From Salinivenus lutea (GTDB lineage Bacteria > Bacteroidota > Rhodothermia > Rhodothermales > Salinibacteraceae), in NCBI GenBank assembly GCA_002894685.1, contig NCRC01000021.1:1-62713 (forward strand): a stretch of 62,713 nt of DNA, read 5' to 3'. This document shows, piece after piece, positions 32,032 to 39,195 of the stretch; the first letter of the stretch is position 1; every line of letters begins with the position of its first letter. Under the pieces are notes generated by a model. That model searched no databases and was not told the origin of the DNA. It saw only the letters and a program-made list of their open reading frames with translations. The position numbers and the translations under genes were made by a program.

Positions 32032-33701
32032 CATTTGTCGACACGTATCCCAAGGCAACCCGCATCGTGAAGGCGACGTTTATCGTCGCGTTCGTGGCCC
32101 TCGGCCTCGGGGGACTGTTCGGGTTTATCCAGGCGCTGCACCGGACGGACACGTTTCGGGGCATCATCGACTCGACGCAGTACTACGACCTGCTCACGGG
32201 GCACGGCGTCCTGCTGGCCCTGGTCTTCACGACGTTCTTTATTGCGGGCCTTTACCAGTGGGGCATTTCGCGAAGCCTGGATCGGGAGCCGGAAGACCTG
32301 CGGTTTTCGTGGGGCTGGTTCTGGACGATGACGGTGGGGACCATCCTTGCGTCCATCGCCATCCTTGGGGGGCTGGTGCCGGGGGACGGGATCAGCGCGG
32401 CCGTCCTGTTTACGTTCTACCCGCCGCTGCAGGCCCACCCGCTGTTCTACATTGGGGCGGCGCTGCTCGTGGTCGGCTCGTGGGGGGCGACGCTCGACTG
32501 GTTCTTTTCGTTCTGGAAGTGGCGGGAGGACCATCCGGACGATCACATTCCGCTGCAGGTCCACATGGTGCTCTTTACGATGCTCATGTGGGTGCTCGCT
32601 TCCCTCGGCATTGCGATTGAGGTGGTCGCCCTTCTCATTCCGTGGTCGCTCGGCCTGATCACCAACATCGACCCCCTGCTGCCCCGCACGCTGTTCTGGT
32701 ACACGGGCCACGCCATTGTCTACTTCTGGCTGTTGCCGGCGTACTTTGTCTGGTACACCATCCTGCCGAAGCTGTCGGGGGGCCGCCTCTTTAGCGACTC
32801 GCTGGCCCGGATCGTGTTCGTCATCTTCCTGCTGATGTCGACGCCCATCGGCTTTCACCATCAGTACCTCGATCCGGGCATCGGGATGGGGTACAAGCTG
32901 TGGGCCGTCGTGGCGACGCTCCTGATCCTGCTCCCCAGCCTGATGACGGCGTTCACGGTGGTGGCCAGCATGGAGCACGGCGCCCGCCAGCGGGGCGGGT
33001 CCGGCTATTTTGCCTGGATGGGGGCCCTTCCCTGGGGGCAGCCCGCCTTCGCGGGGTGTGCCCTGGCCGGGATTATGTTCGCCGCGGGCGGCTTTAGCGG
33101 CATGATCAACGCGTCGCTCAACATCGACACGCTCGTCCACAACACCATCTGGATTCCGGGCCACTTTCACCTGACGGTGGGGACGGCCGTGGCGCTCACC
33201 TTCATGGCCATCACGTTCTGGCTGCTGCCGCAGCTCACGGGCCGCAAGCTCAAGTTCCCGAAAATGGCCCTCGCCCAGCCCTACTCCTGGTTCATCGGCA
33301 TGGTGCTCATGTCGAATGGCATGCACCGGGCGGGCCTGGCCGGCATCCCGCGGCGCACGGCGGAGCCGGGCTACAGCGGGTTCTCGTTCGAGGCGCCCTT
33401 CGGGAGCATCATGGAGATGAAAATCCAGATCGCGCTCGGCGGGACGATTCTTTTCGTGTCCCTCCTCCTGTTCCTCATTGTGGTCGTCGGCACGTGGTGG
33501 GCCGGGGCGCCGGCCGAGACGGTCGACGACGCCATTCCGCCCGCCCTGAGCGGGCCGGAGCACACGCCGAAGATTCTGGACAACATCAAGCTGTGGCTCG
33601 GAATCGCCGTCGTGCTGGTCATCCTTGCCTACACGCTGCCGCTGGCCGACATGCTTGCGGACGGCATCTTCCAGCCGGGGGTGCCGCCGTCGCCGATGTA
33701 G
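32028..33701 (+). CDS. cbaA: ba3-type cytochrome c oxidase subunit I
   Basis: 557 residues with 12-13 membrane helices. Ligands seen: His59 (GHGVLLAL) and His381 for the low-spin heme, His379 (PGHFHLTVG) for the high-spin heme, and His228, His277 and His278 for CuB, with Tyr232 spaced four residues after His228 as in the cross-linked His-Tyr pair. The enzyme reduces O2 to water and pumps protons with a single K-type channel in this B family. It overlaps subunit II by four bases. Confidence 0.94.
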   Translation: MTFVDTYPKATRIVKATFIVAFVALGLGGLFGFIQALHRTDTFRGIIDSTQYYDLLTGHGVLLALVFTTFFIAGLYQWGISRSLDREPEDLRFSWGWFWTMTVGTILASIAILGGLVPGDGISAAVLFTFYPPLQAHPLFYIGAALLVVGSWGATLDWFFSFWKWREDHPDDHIPLQVHMVLFTMLMWVLASLGIAIEVVALLIPWSLGLITNIDPLLPRTLFWYTGHAIVYFWLLPAYFVWYTILPKLSGGRLFSDSLARIVFVIFLLMSTPIGFHHQYLDPGIGMGYKLWAVVATLLILLPSLMTAFTVVASMEHGARQRGGSGYFAWMGALPWGQPAFAGCALAGIMFAAGGFSGMINASLNIDTLVHNTIWIPGHFHLTVGTAVALTFMAITFWLLPQLTGRKLKFPKMALAQPYSWFIGMVLMSNGMHRAGLAGIPRRTAEPGYSGFSFEAPFGSIMEMKIQIALGGTILFVSLLLFLIVVVGTWWAGAPAETVDDAIPPALSGPEHTPKILDNIKLWLGIAVVLVILAYTLPLADMLADGIFQPGVPPSPM

Positions 33702-33743
33702 TCTGTAGGGGGCCAGGGCGCTGTCCGAGGGAGCTTCGGGCGT

Positions 33744-34355
33744 GTGCCCTCCCCACCTCTCTGCTCGGCTCGTTTTGCGAACGTGGATCTTGTGCCTGTG
33801 GATGACCCCTCCCCGCCGGAGTCGGTGCCGGACGCCGGCTCGGCGTCGGACAAGTGGCTGGTGCGCATCCTTCTTGCGCTCGCCTTCGGGCTGGCGTTCG
33901 GCATCGAGGGGATGACGCTGGTGCGCTCGTACGTGCTGGACCGGGACATGGGTCAGACGTCGGAGGCGGCGGAGAGGGCGTCGCTTCGGGAAGGCGACGT
34001 GCTCGTGCCGGGCATCGGCGATTCCGTTCGGGTGCGTCAACTTCATGTGCGGGCCGGCGGCGATGCCTGGACCTTCTTCCTGCGGGCGCGGCCGGACTCG
34101 GCGCTGCAGACGTCGTACACGCTCTCGCTCGACCGGGTGACGACCGGCGACGGCACCGTGTACGATGAGCCGGTGCGCCACACGTGGACGCCCCCCGACA
34201 CCGCGTCGTTCGAGGCGTCGTGGGCCCTTCCCGTCGGCCAGCGCCCCGCCACGCTCACCATGACGGCGACGGCCCCCCGGGCACGCGACTCCACGGCCTC
34301 CGCGACCCGCACGGTCCAGGTGGGGCACGTCCCCATTCAGCAGGGGCCGAGCTGA
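33744..34355 (+). CDS. Hypothetical membrane-anchored protein downstream of oxidase subunit I
   Basis: Up to 203 residues from a GTG at 33744; other GTG codons at 33783 or 33792 are equally possible. One membrane helix at about 39-60 (WLVRILLALAFGLAFGIEG), then a soluble, probably periplasmic, domain of about 140 residues with beta-rich sequence (VRQLHVRAGGDAWTFFLRAR, YTLSLDRVTTGDG, ATLTMTATAPR). I do not recognise the family. It begins about 40 bases after the oxidase subunit I stop on the same strand, so an assembly or accessory role for the oxidase is plausible. Confidence 0.6.
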   Translation: MPSPPLCSARFANVDLVPVDDPSPPESVPDAGSASDKWLVRILLALAFGLAFGIEGMTLVRSYVLDRDMGQTSEAAERASLREGDVLVPGIGDSVRVRQLHVRAGGDAWTFFLRARPDSALQTSYTLSLDRVTTGDGTVYDEPVRHTWTPPDTASFEASWALPVGQRPATLTMTATAPRARDSTASATRTVQVGHVPIQQGPS

Positions 34356-34405
34356 CCTGATTCGGGGCGGGCGCCCGAGCGGACGCGGGACCGATCGACC
34401 GGGAG

Positions 34406-35131
34406 CTACACCGGCCATTCCTGGCGGGTCCAGGCCTGCTCCCAGAACATCCACTCGTAGCGCACGCTGGTGAGGAAGGCGGTCCGGGCCCGCTCGCGGG
34501 CGTCTGCGTCGGCCGCCTCCGCAAACCGTTGAAGCCGCTCCAGCAGGTTGTCCATGTACTCGTAAAAGTCCGGGTCGCGGTACATCGCCAGCCAGTCGGC
34601 GTACGGGTGGTCGGCGGGGATGTCGCCCATCTCGCGTTCCAGGCGCAGCCCCAGCTCAATGTAGAGCCAGGGGCAGGGCGTGAGCGCCGCCACGCCCTCC
34701 ACGAGCGTTCCGGTCTGGGCCTGCCGGATCATGTGGTCCTGGTAGGCGCGGTTGTTGGGGGTCAGCTCCAGGGTGCGGAGGTCCTCCGGGCCGTAGCCGA
34801 GTGCCTCGCCGTAGCCCTCGTGCAGCTCGCCCTCCACCACGAGCGCCAGCCGCGCGGCGTCGATGAACCAGAGGGTGTCGTCGGGGGCCGAGCAGCGCGT
34901 GGAGAGGAGGGACGCGGCGTCGGCGAACGCCTCCAGGTAGCGCGCGTCCTGCATCTGGTAGAATGTGAAGAGGTCCGTGTCCAGCGTGCCCTCGGCGAGG
35001 GCGTGCACGAACGGGTGGTCGACGGCCTCCCGCCACGCCTCGCGGGCATGCTCGAGGCACGCCTCGGCGAACGGAGGGACGGGGAAGGGGCGGGTGTCGA
35101 GGGGATCGGTGAGCGTCAGAGAAGGGGGCAT
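34406..35131 (-). CDS. tenA: TenA family thiaminase II / aminopyrimidine aminohydrolase
   Basis: 241 residues, all-helical TenA fold. Seen: HPFVHALAEGTLD early, FTFYQMQDARYL, the catalytic Cys in LTPCPWLYIELG, and a late EW-x-FWEQAW segment. TenA salvages the pyrimidine of degraded thiamine by hydrolysing aminopyrimidine. The ATG at 35131 is the natural start; the longer upstream frame runs through the riboswitch. A TPP riboswitch lies 75-165 bases upstream. It is flanked by oxidase and copper-ATPase genes with no other thiamine gene in view. Confidence 0.88.
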   Translation of the reverse strand: MPPSLTLTDPLDTRPFPVPPFAEACLEHAREAWREAVDHPFVHALAEGTLDTDLFTFYQMQDARYLEAFADAASLLSTRCSAPDDTLWFIDAARLALVVEGELHEGYGEALGYGPEDLRTLELTPNNRAYQDHMIRQAQTGTLVEGVAALTPCPWLYIELGLRLEREMGDIPADHPYADWLAMYRDPDFYEYMDNLLERLQRFAEAADADARERARTAFLTSVRYEWMFWEQAWTRQEWPV

Positions 35132-35171
35132 GGCTTCGCGAACTCGGTGCGAGAACAAACGAGGCGAAGCC
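35132..35171 (-). promoter_or_regulatory. Inverted repeat directly before the tenA start codon
   Basis: GGCTTCGC (35164-35171 on the minus strand) and GCGAAGCC (35132-35139) form a perfect 8-bp stem whose 3' arm touches the ATG. It lies between the TPP aptamer and tenA and could be the translational on/off platform that hides the start region. Confidence 0.5.
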
Positions 35172-35205
35172 AGAGGTGGGGCGCCCACGCAGACACGAGG
35201 CGCGA

Positions 35206-35293
35206 TGCTTTCCTTCGCCGGTGTGAGCCGGATCAGGTTCGAGGGGACTTTCTCAGCCCGGCCGCCGTGCGGTGCCGAACATCCCCAGCTTCG
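35206..35293 (-). promoter_or_regulatory. TPP riboswitch (THI element)
   Basis: On the minus strand the conserved blocks occur in order: GGGGAT near the 5' end, GGGCTGAGA (about 35259-35251), GAACCTGATC followed by CGG (about 35241-35229), and ACACCGGCGAAGG (about 35224-35212). The intervening GGCACCGCACGGCGGCC is the variable P3 arm. These match the thiamine pyrophosphate aptamer. It lies in the leader of tenA and should repress it when thiamine pyrophosphate is plentiful. Confidence 0.93.
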
Positions 35294-35352
35294 TCGAAAA
35301 AGGTAGGGAGGGGACGGAAAAGGATCAACGCCTCGCCGACCATGGCTCCTTC

Positions 35353-37746
35353 CTAGTCGGAGAGGGAGAGCGGGCGGGCCGAGTTGCCCACGACGAGCAG
35401 GCTGCTGGCGGCCATGGCGAGGGCGGCGGCCAGCGGGTTGAGCCAGCCGACGATGGCGAGCGGGATGGCGACGGCGTTGTAGCCAAAGGCCCAGCCCAGG
35501 TTTTGGCGGATGCGGCGGCGCGTGGCGTGGGCCAGGGCGAGGGCGTCGGGGACGCGGCTGAGGTCGTCGTCGAGCAGCACGAGGTCGGCGGAGTCGGCGG
35601 CCAGAGCGGTGGGGCCGAACGCGATGCCCAGGTCGGCGTCGGCGAGGGCGGGAGCGTCGTTGCTGCCGTCGCCCACCATGGCCACGGGGCCGTGCTCGGC
35701 CCGCCAGCGGCGCAGCAGGGCGCGCTTGGCCTCGGGGCGCACGTCGGCAAACACCTCGGCGAGGCGATTGTCGGCGCGGAGGGGCGCGGCGGCGGCCTCG
35801 TGATCGCCGGTGCACACGACCAGGCGCGCCTCGTCCGTCAGCCGGTCGAGGACGGCGTCGGCCTCGGGGCGGAGTGTGTCACCCACCGCAAAGAGGCCGC
35901 GGGCCTCTCCGTCCCACCCGACGACCACCGGCACCTGCGCGGCCTCGACGATCGATTGGGTCCGTTCGGCCAGGGGGGCGGGCAGCCTCCCGCCGCGATT
36001 CTGATACGCCTCCGGGTGGCCCACGAAGACGCGGGTGCCGTCCACCGTCGCGCTTACGCCCCGCGGGTGATTTTCGACGTCGGTCACGGAGGCCTCGGCG
36101 GCGGGACCGGACGCGACGACGGCCTCGGCCACGGGGTGCGACGCCCACTGCTCCACAGCCCGTGCCACGCGGAGGGCCTCCGGGGCGCCCGCCGAATCCA
36201 ACGCCTCCATTTTGCCGGTGGTGAGGGTTCCGGTCTTGTCGAACGCGATCACGCTCAGGGTCGCGGCGGTCTCAAAGGCGCCGGCGTGCTTCGCCACGAT
36301 GCGGTGGCGGAGCCCGGCCCGCATGCCGGCGGTCACGGCCAGCGGGGTGGCCAGTCCCAGCGCACAGGGGCACGACACGATGAGCACGGTGAGGCCCGTT
36401 AGGAGCGCCGGCCCCGCGGCCACGCCCATCAGGAGCTGGACGACAACCGTCCCGGCGCCCAGCACCAGCACGAGCGGGACAAAGACGGCCGCCAGGCGGT
36501 CGGCCACCTGTTGCGTGCCGGGCGTGGAGGCCTGAATCTGCCACATGAGGCGCACGAGGCGGTCGAGCGTGCTTTCGGCATCGGGGCCCACCGTCACGTC
36601 GAGGGCCCGGGTTTGCACCACGCTGCCCCCAATCACGTCGTCGCCCGGGGCCTTCGACACGGGGCGGGCCTCGCCCGTCACGAGCGCCTCGTCGACGGTC
36701 GCCTCGCCCTGGGCGACGGTCCCATCCACCGGCACGCGCTCGCCCTGCCGCACCCGCACCCGGTCGCCCGGCGCGAGGGCGTCGACGTCCACCGGCTCCA
36801 CCGATCCGTCGTCGGTCACGCGGTGGGCCGAGGCGGCCTGCTCGTGCGTCAGGTCGGCCAGCAGGCCCGCGGCCCGGTCCCGCACGCGCCCCTCCACCCA
36901 GCGGCCCAGTGTCACAACGAAGACGATCACGACGGCCACGTCGAAATACACTTCCGTCTCGCCCATCAGGAGGGCCCCGACGCTGTAGGCGTAGGCGCTG
37001 CCGGCGGCCAGCGTCACCAGCAGGTCCATGTTCGGCTCCAGAACGCGCAGGCTCACCCCCGCACTGCGAATGAGCGGCCAGCCCGTCACGGCGAGCACCA
37101 CGGTGGTGGCGACCCCCACGTTGCCGAGGGCGTACCGCGCGAAGTCGCCCTCCAACGCGACGACGCCCCCGCCCCCGGCGTAGACGGGGTACAGGAAGAC
37201 GATGTACCACAGCATCACCATCATCGTAAAGAACCCGCCCACGAGCAGGCGCGCAACGGCGTCGGAGGCCGACTCCGGGTCGGGGCGGTCGAGGGAGGCC
37301 GTGTAGCCGCCGCGGGTGAGGAGGGGCGGCAGGGACTCTTCGGCGTGGCGTTCCGGGTCGTAGTGCAGGCGCACCATCTCGGAGGCGTAGCTGGCCTCCG
37401 CACGGTGGACGCCCTCCGCGCGCTCGGCCACCGTTTCGAGAAAGGCCTCGCACGCCGTGCAGTGCATCCCGTCGACGTGCAGAAACGCCTCGCGGGCGTC
37501 GTCGGGGACGGAGGCCGACGAGCGGCCCCCGCCGTCCACCCGGTCGCGCACCGCCGCCGCGGCCTCCGTATCGAGCTCGCCCAGCGTCTGGTGGATCTCG
37601 CGGCAGCCCGTGCAGCAAAACGGGGCGCCGTCCTCGCCCCGAATGGGCGGATCGGGCGTCGGCAGGTCGCAGAGCGTACAGGTTGTGGTCGACGCGTCCA
37701 CAGCCGACGAGTCGGCCGTCGACAGCGCTCCGGAAGAGGAAGGCAT
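35353..37746 (-). CDS. Heavy-metal (copper) translocating P1B-type ATPase, FixI/CopA2-like
   Basis: 797 residues. Order: an N-terminal Cys-rich module (CTLCDLPTP and FCCTGCREIHQTL), typical of FixI/CcoI-type ATPases; an HMA domain at about 90-155 with GMHCTACEAF; eight membrane helices with the CPC metal motif in SCPCALGLATP; phosphorylation site DKTGTLTTGK; GDGSNDAPAL hinge. Such CopA2/FixI pumps move copper to the periplasm for cytochrome oxidase maturation rather than detoxification, which fits the ba3 oxidase genes 2 kb away. The ATG at 37746 is chosen; the frame runs open much further, but only as an antisense frame over other genes. Confidence 0.9.
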   Translation of the reverse strand: MPSSSGALSTADSSAVDASTTTCTLCDLPTPDPPIRGEDGAPFCCTGCREIHQTLGELDTEAAAAVRDRVDGGGRSSASVPDDAREAFLHVDGMHCTACEAFLETVAERAEGVHRAEASYASEMVRLHYDPERHAEESLPPLLTRGGYTASLDRPDPESASDAVARLLVGGFFTMMVMLWYIVFLYPVYAGGGGVVALEGDFARYALGNVGVATTVVLAVTGWPLIRSAGVSLRVLEPNMDLLVTLAAGSAYAYSVGALLMGETEVYFDVAVVIVFVVTLGRWVEGRVRDRAAGLLADLTHEQAASAHRVTDDGSVEPVDVDALAPGDRVRVRQGERVPVDGTVAQGEATVDEALVTGEARPVSKAPGDDVIGGSVVQTRALDVTVGPDAESTLDRLVRLMWQIQASTPGTQQVADRLAAVFVPLVLVLGAGTVVVQLLMGVAAGPALLTGLTVLIVSCPCALGLATPLAVTAGMRAGLRHRIVAKHAGAFETAATLSVIAFDKTGTLTTGKMEALDSAGAPEALRVARAVEQWASHPVAEAVVASGPAAEASVTDVENHPRGVSATVDGTRVFVGHPEAYQNRGGRLPAPLAERTQSIVEAAQVPVVVGWDGEARGLFAVGDTLRPEADAVLDRLTDEARLVVCTGDHEAAAAPLRADNRLAEVFADVRPEAKRALLRRWRAEHGPVAMVGDGSNDAPALADADLGIAFGPTALAADSADLVLLDDDLSRVPDALALAHATRRRIRQNLGWAFGYNAVAIPLAIVGWLNPLAAALAMAASSLLVVGNSARPLSLSD

Positions 37747-37917
37747 TGCGGGGGAGGGCCGGATCAAGAGGGTGCCGCAGAAATCAACGGGCCAGTTCCG
37801 TAGAGTGTCCATTTGGGCGGGAGGGCGGAACGGCCCCGCGTCCCGGGTGAACGCCGCGGGCGAGTGGCCGTTGATACTCCGGATCGATGTTCTTCCCCAC
37901 GGTTTTTTCCTGTCTCT

Positions 37918-38313
37918 ATGCCCGACGACGAACACGCCATCGAAACGGTTGCCGACGGCCTGCGCCTCCAGGTGGGCGACCTGCCCGGCGACTACGCCCC
38001 CACGCTGCTCAAGGCGCGCCCCGCCGCCTACGTGGTCGGCTTCGCCGTGGGGGTGAGCCGGGCGCTCGACGTGCCGGTCGGGAACCACACGGTGCGCACC
38101 ATCGAGCGCGGCACCCGGCAGGGCCTGCCCCGCGAAGGGGACCTGGGCCAGCGGCTGGCCGACATTGCGACGGGCATTCTTCTCGACGGGGCGGTGGCCG
38201 AGGAAGAGGACCTCATCGAGTTGCGCGAGCAGGGAGAAGCAGAGGGGCGGGCGTTTGTGGAGGACCGAACGCCGCCGTCGGGGCTGAAGGATCTGGTGTA
38301 CGAGGACGCATAA
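37918..38313 (+). CDS. Hypothetical acidic protein
   Basis: 131 residues, soluble, acidic, no signal peptide. It reads as a compact alpha/beta domain (TVADGLRLQVGDLPGDY, RPAAYVVGFAVGVSRALDV) followed by a helical, Glu-rich C-terminal half. I do not recognise the family. It is divergent from the copper ATPase and precedes the PorT-like gene on the same strand. Codon use and composition match its neighbours, so it looks like a real gene. Confidence 0.6.
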   Translation: MPDDEHAIETVADGLRLQVGDLPGDYAPTLLKARPAAYVVGFAVGVSRALDVPVGNHTVRTIERGTRQGLPREGDLGQRLADIATGILLDGAVAEEEDLIELREQGEAEGRAFVEDRTPPSGLKDLVYEDA

Positions 38314-38364
38314 GCAGGACGCCCCCATCGCCCGTCGGTTTTCACGAAGCCGTTTGTCGCCCCC

Positions 38365-39039
38365 ATGCCCATGCTCCGCCCCATTGGTCTCGCCCTGTGC
38401 TGTCTGCTTCTCGCTGGGGGACTGCAGGCCACCCAGGGGCAGGACGACACCCCGCGCTTCGGGTTTACGCTCGGCCTCAACCGGGCCACGCTGTCCGCGT
38501 CGGACGCGACGGTTGCGCCGTCGGCCCGAAATGCATTCACGGGGGGCATCGTGGCGCGGGTGTGGGAGCACGGGCCTGTGTCGCTGCGGCCGGAATTGTT
38601 GCTGTCGCAGAAGGGGACCGTCCTCGACACCGAGCAGAGCACCGGCATCCAGTACGGGGCCGGGTACATCGAATTGCCGGTCCTTCTGAACGCCGAGGCC
38701 CCGTCGCTGGGCCCGGTGACGCCGTACGGACTCGCGGGCGGCTTCGGGGGCCTTAAGGTGTTTGAGCGACAGCAGCCCAGCGAGAGCGAGATCAACGTTT
38801 CGTTCGACACGGACGCCTCCTTCTTTCGCCGGTTTGACGCCGGCGTGGTGGCGGGCCTGGGCGGACACGTTCAGTTTGGGGAGCAGCGCCTCAACCTCGT
38901 CGTGCGCCGGTCCTGGGGAGTCGTGGACGTGGCGGACCCTCCCAACACGATCGAGGACCCCATCTTTTCCGAATCGCCCCCGTTCCCCTCGTCGGCCACC
39001 ACGCGCACCTGGACGTTCCTGCTGCGACTCGGCATTTAG
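38365..39039 (+). CDS. PorT-like outer-membrane beta-barrel protein
   Basis: 224 residues with a signal peptide (to about LQATQGQ) and an eight-strand barrel of the PorT/OMP_b-brl_2 type: FGFTLGLNRATLS, GGIVARVWEHGPVSLRPELLLSQKG, YIELPVLLNAEAP, TPYGLAGGFGGLKV, VVAGLGGHVQFG, ending in TWTFLLRLGI. Such proteins are common in Bacteroidota and mostly of unknown role. A second in-frame ATG lies two codons on. It precedes smc by 156 bases. Confidence 0.75.
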   Translation: MPMLRPIGLALCCLLLAGGLQATQGQDDTPRFGFTLGLNRATLSASDATVAPSARNAFTGGIVARVWEHGPVSLRPELLLSQKGTVLDTEQSTGIQYGAGYIELPVLLNAEAPSLGPVTPYGLAGGFGGLKVFERQQPSESEINVSFDTDASFFRRFDAGVVAGLGGHVQFGEQRLNLVVRRSWGVVDVADPPNTIEDPIFSESPPFPSSATTRTWTFLLRLGI

Positions 39040-39195
39040 GGCCGCGGGCCCCACCCCCGCAAGGACCACGGCCTCCCAACGGGCCGCGGCGGGGTTGCAA
39101 AATGACGAGGCCCCTCTTTTCTTACACCAATCTGTCGGCACCGTCCCACCGGAGCCAGGGCCTTGCGTTTTTTCTACTGACGAAGTACCGGGTGC

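Noticed and set aside
31959-34454. Long minus-strand open frame over oxidase subunits
   Set aside because: Arg/His/Gln-rich translation without motifs, lying exactly over a fully recognised oxidase gene.
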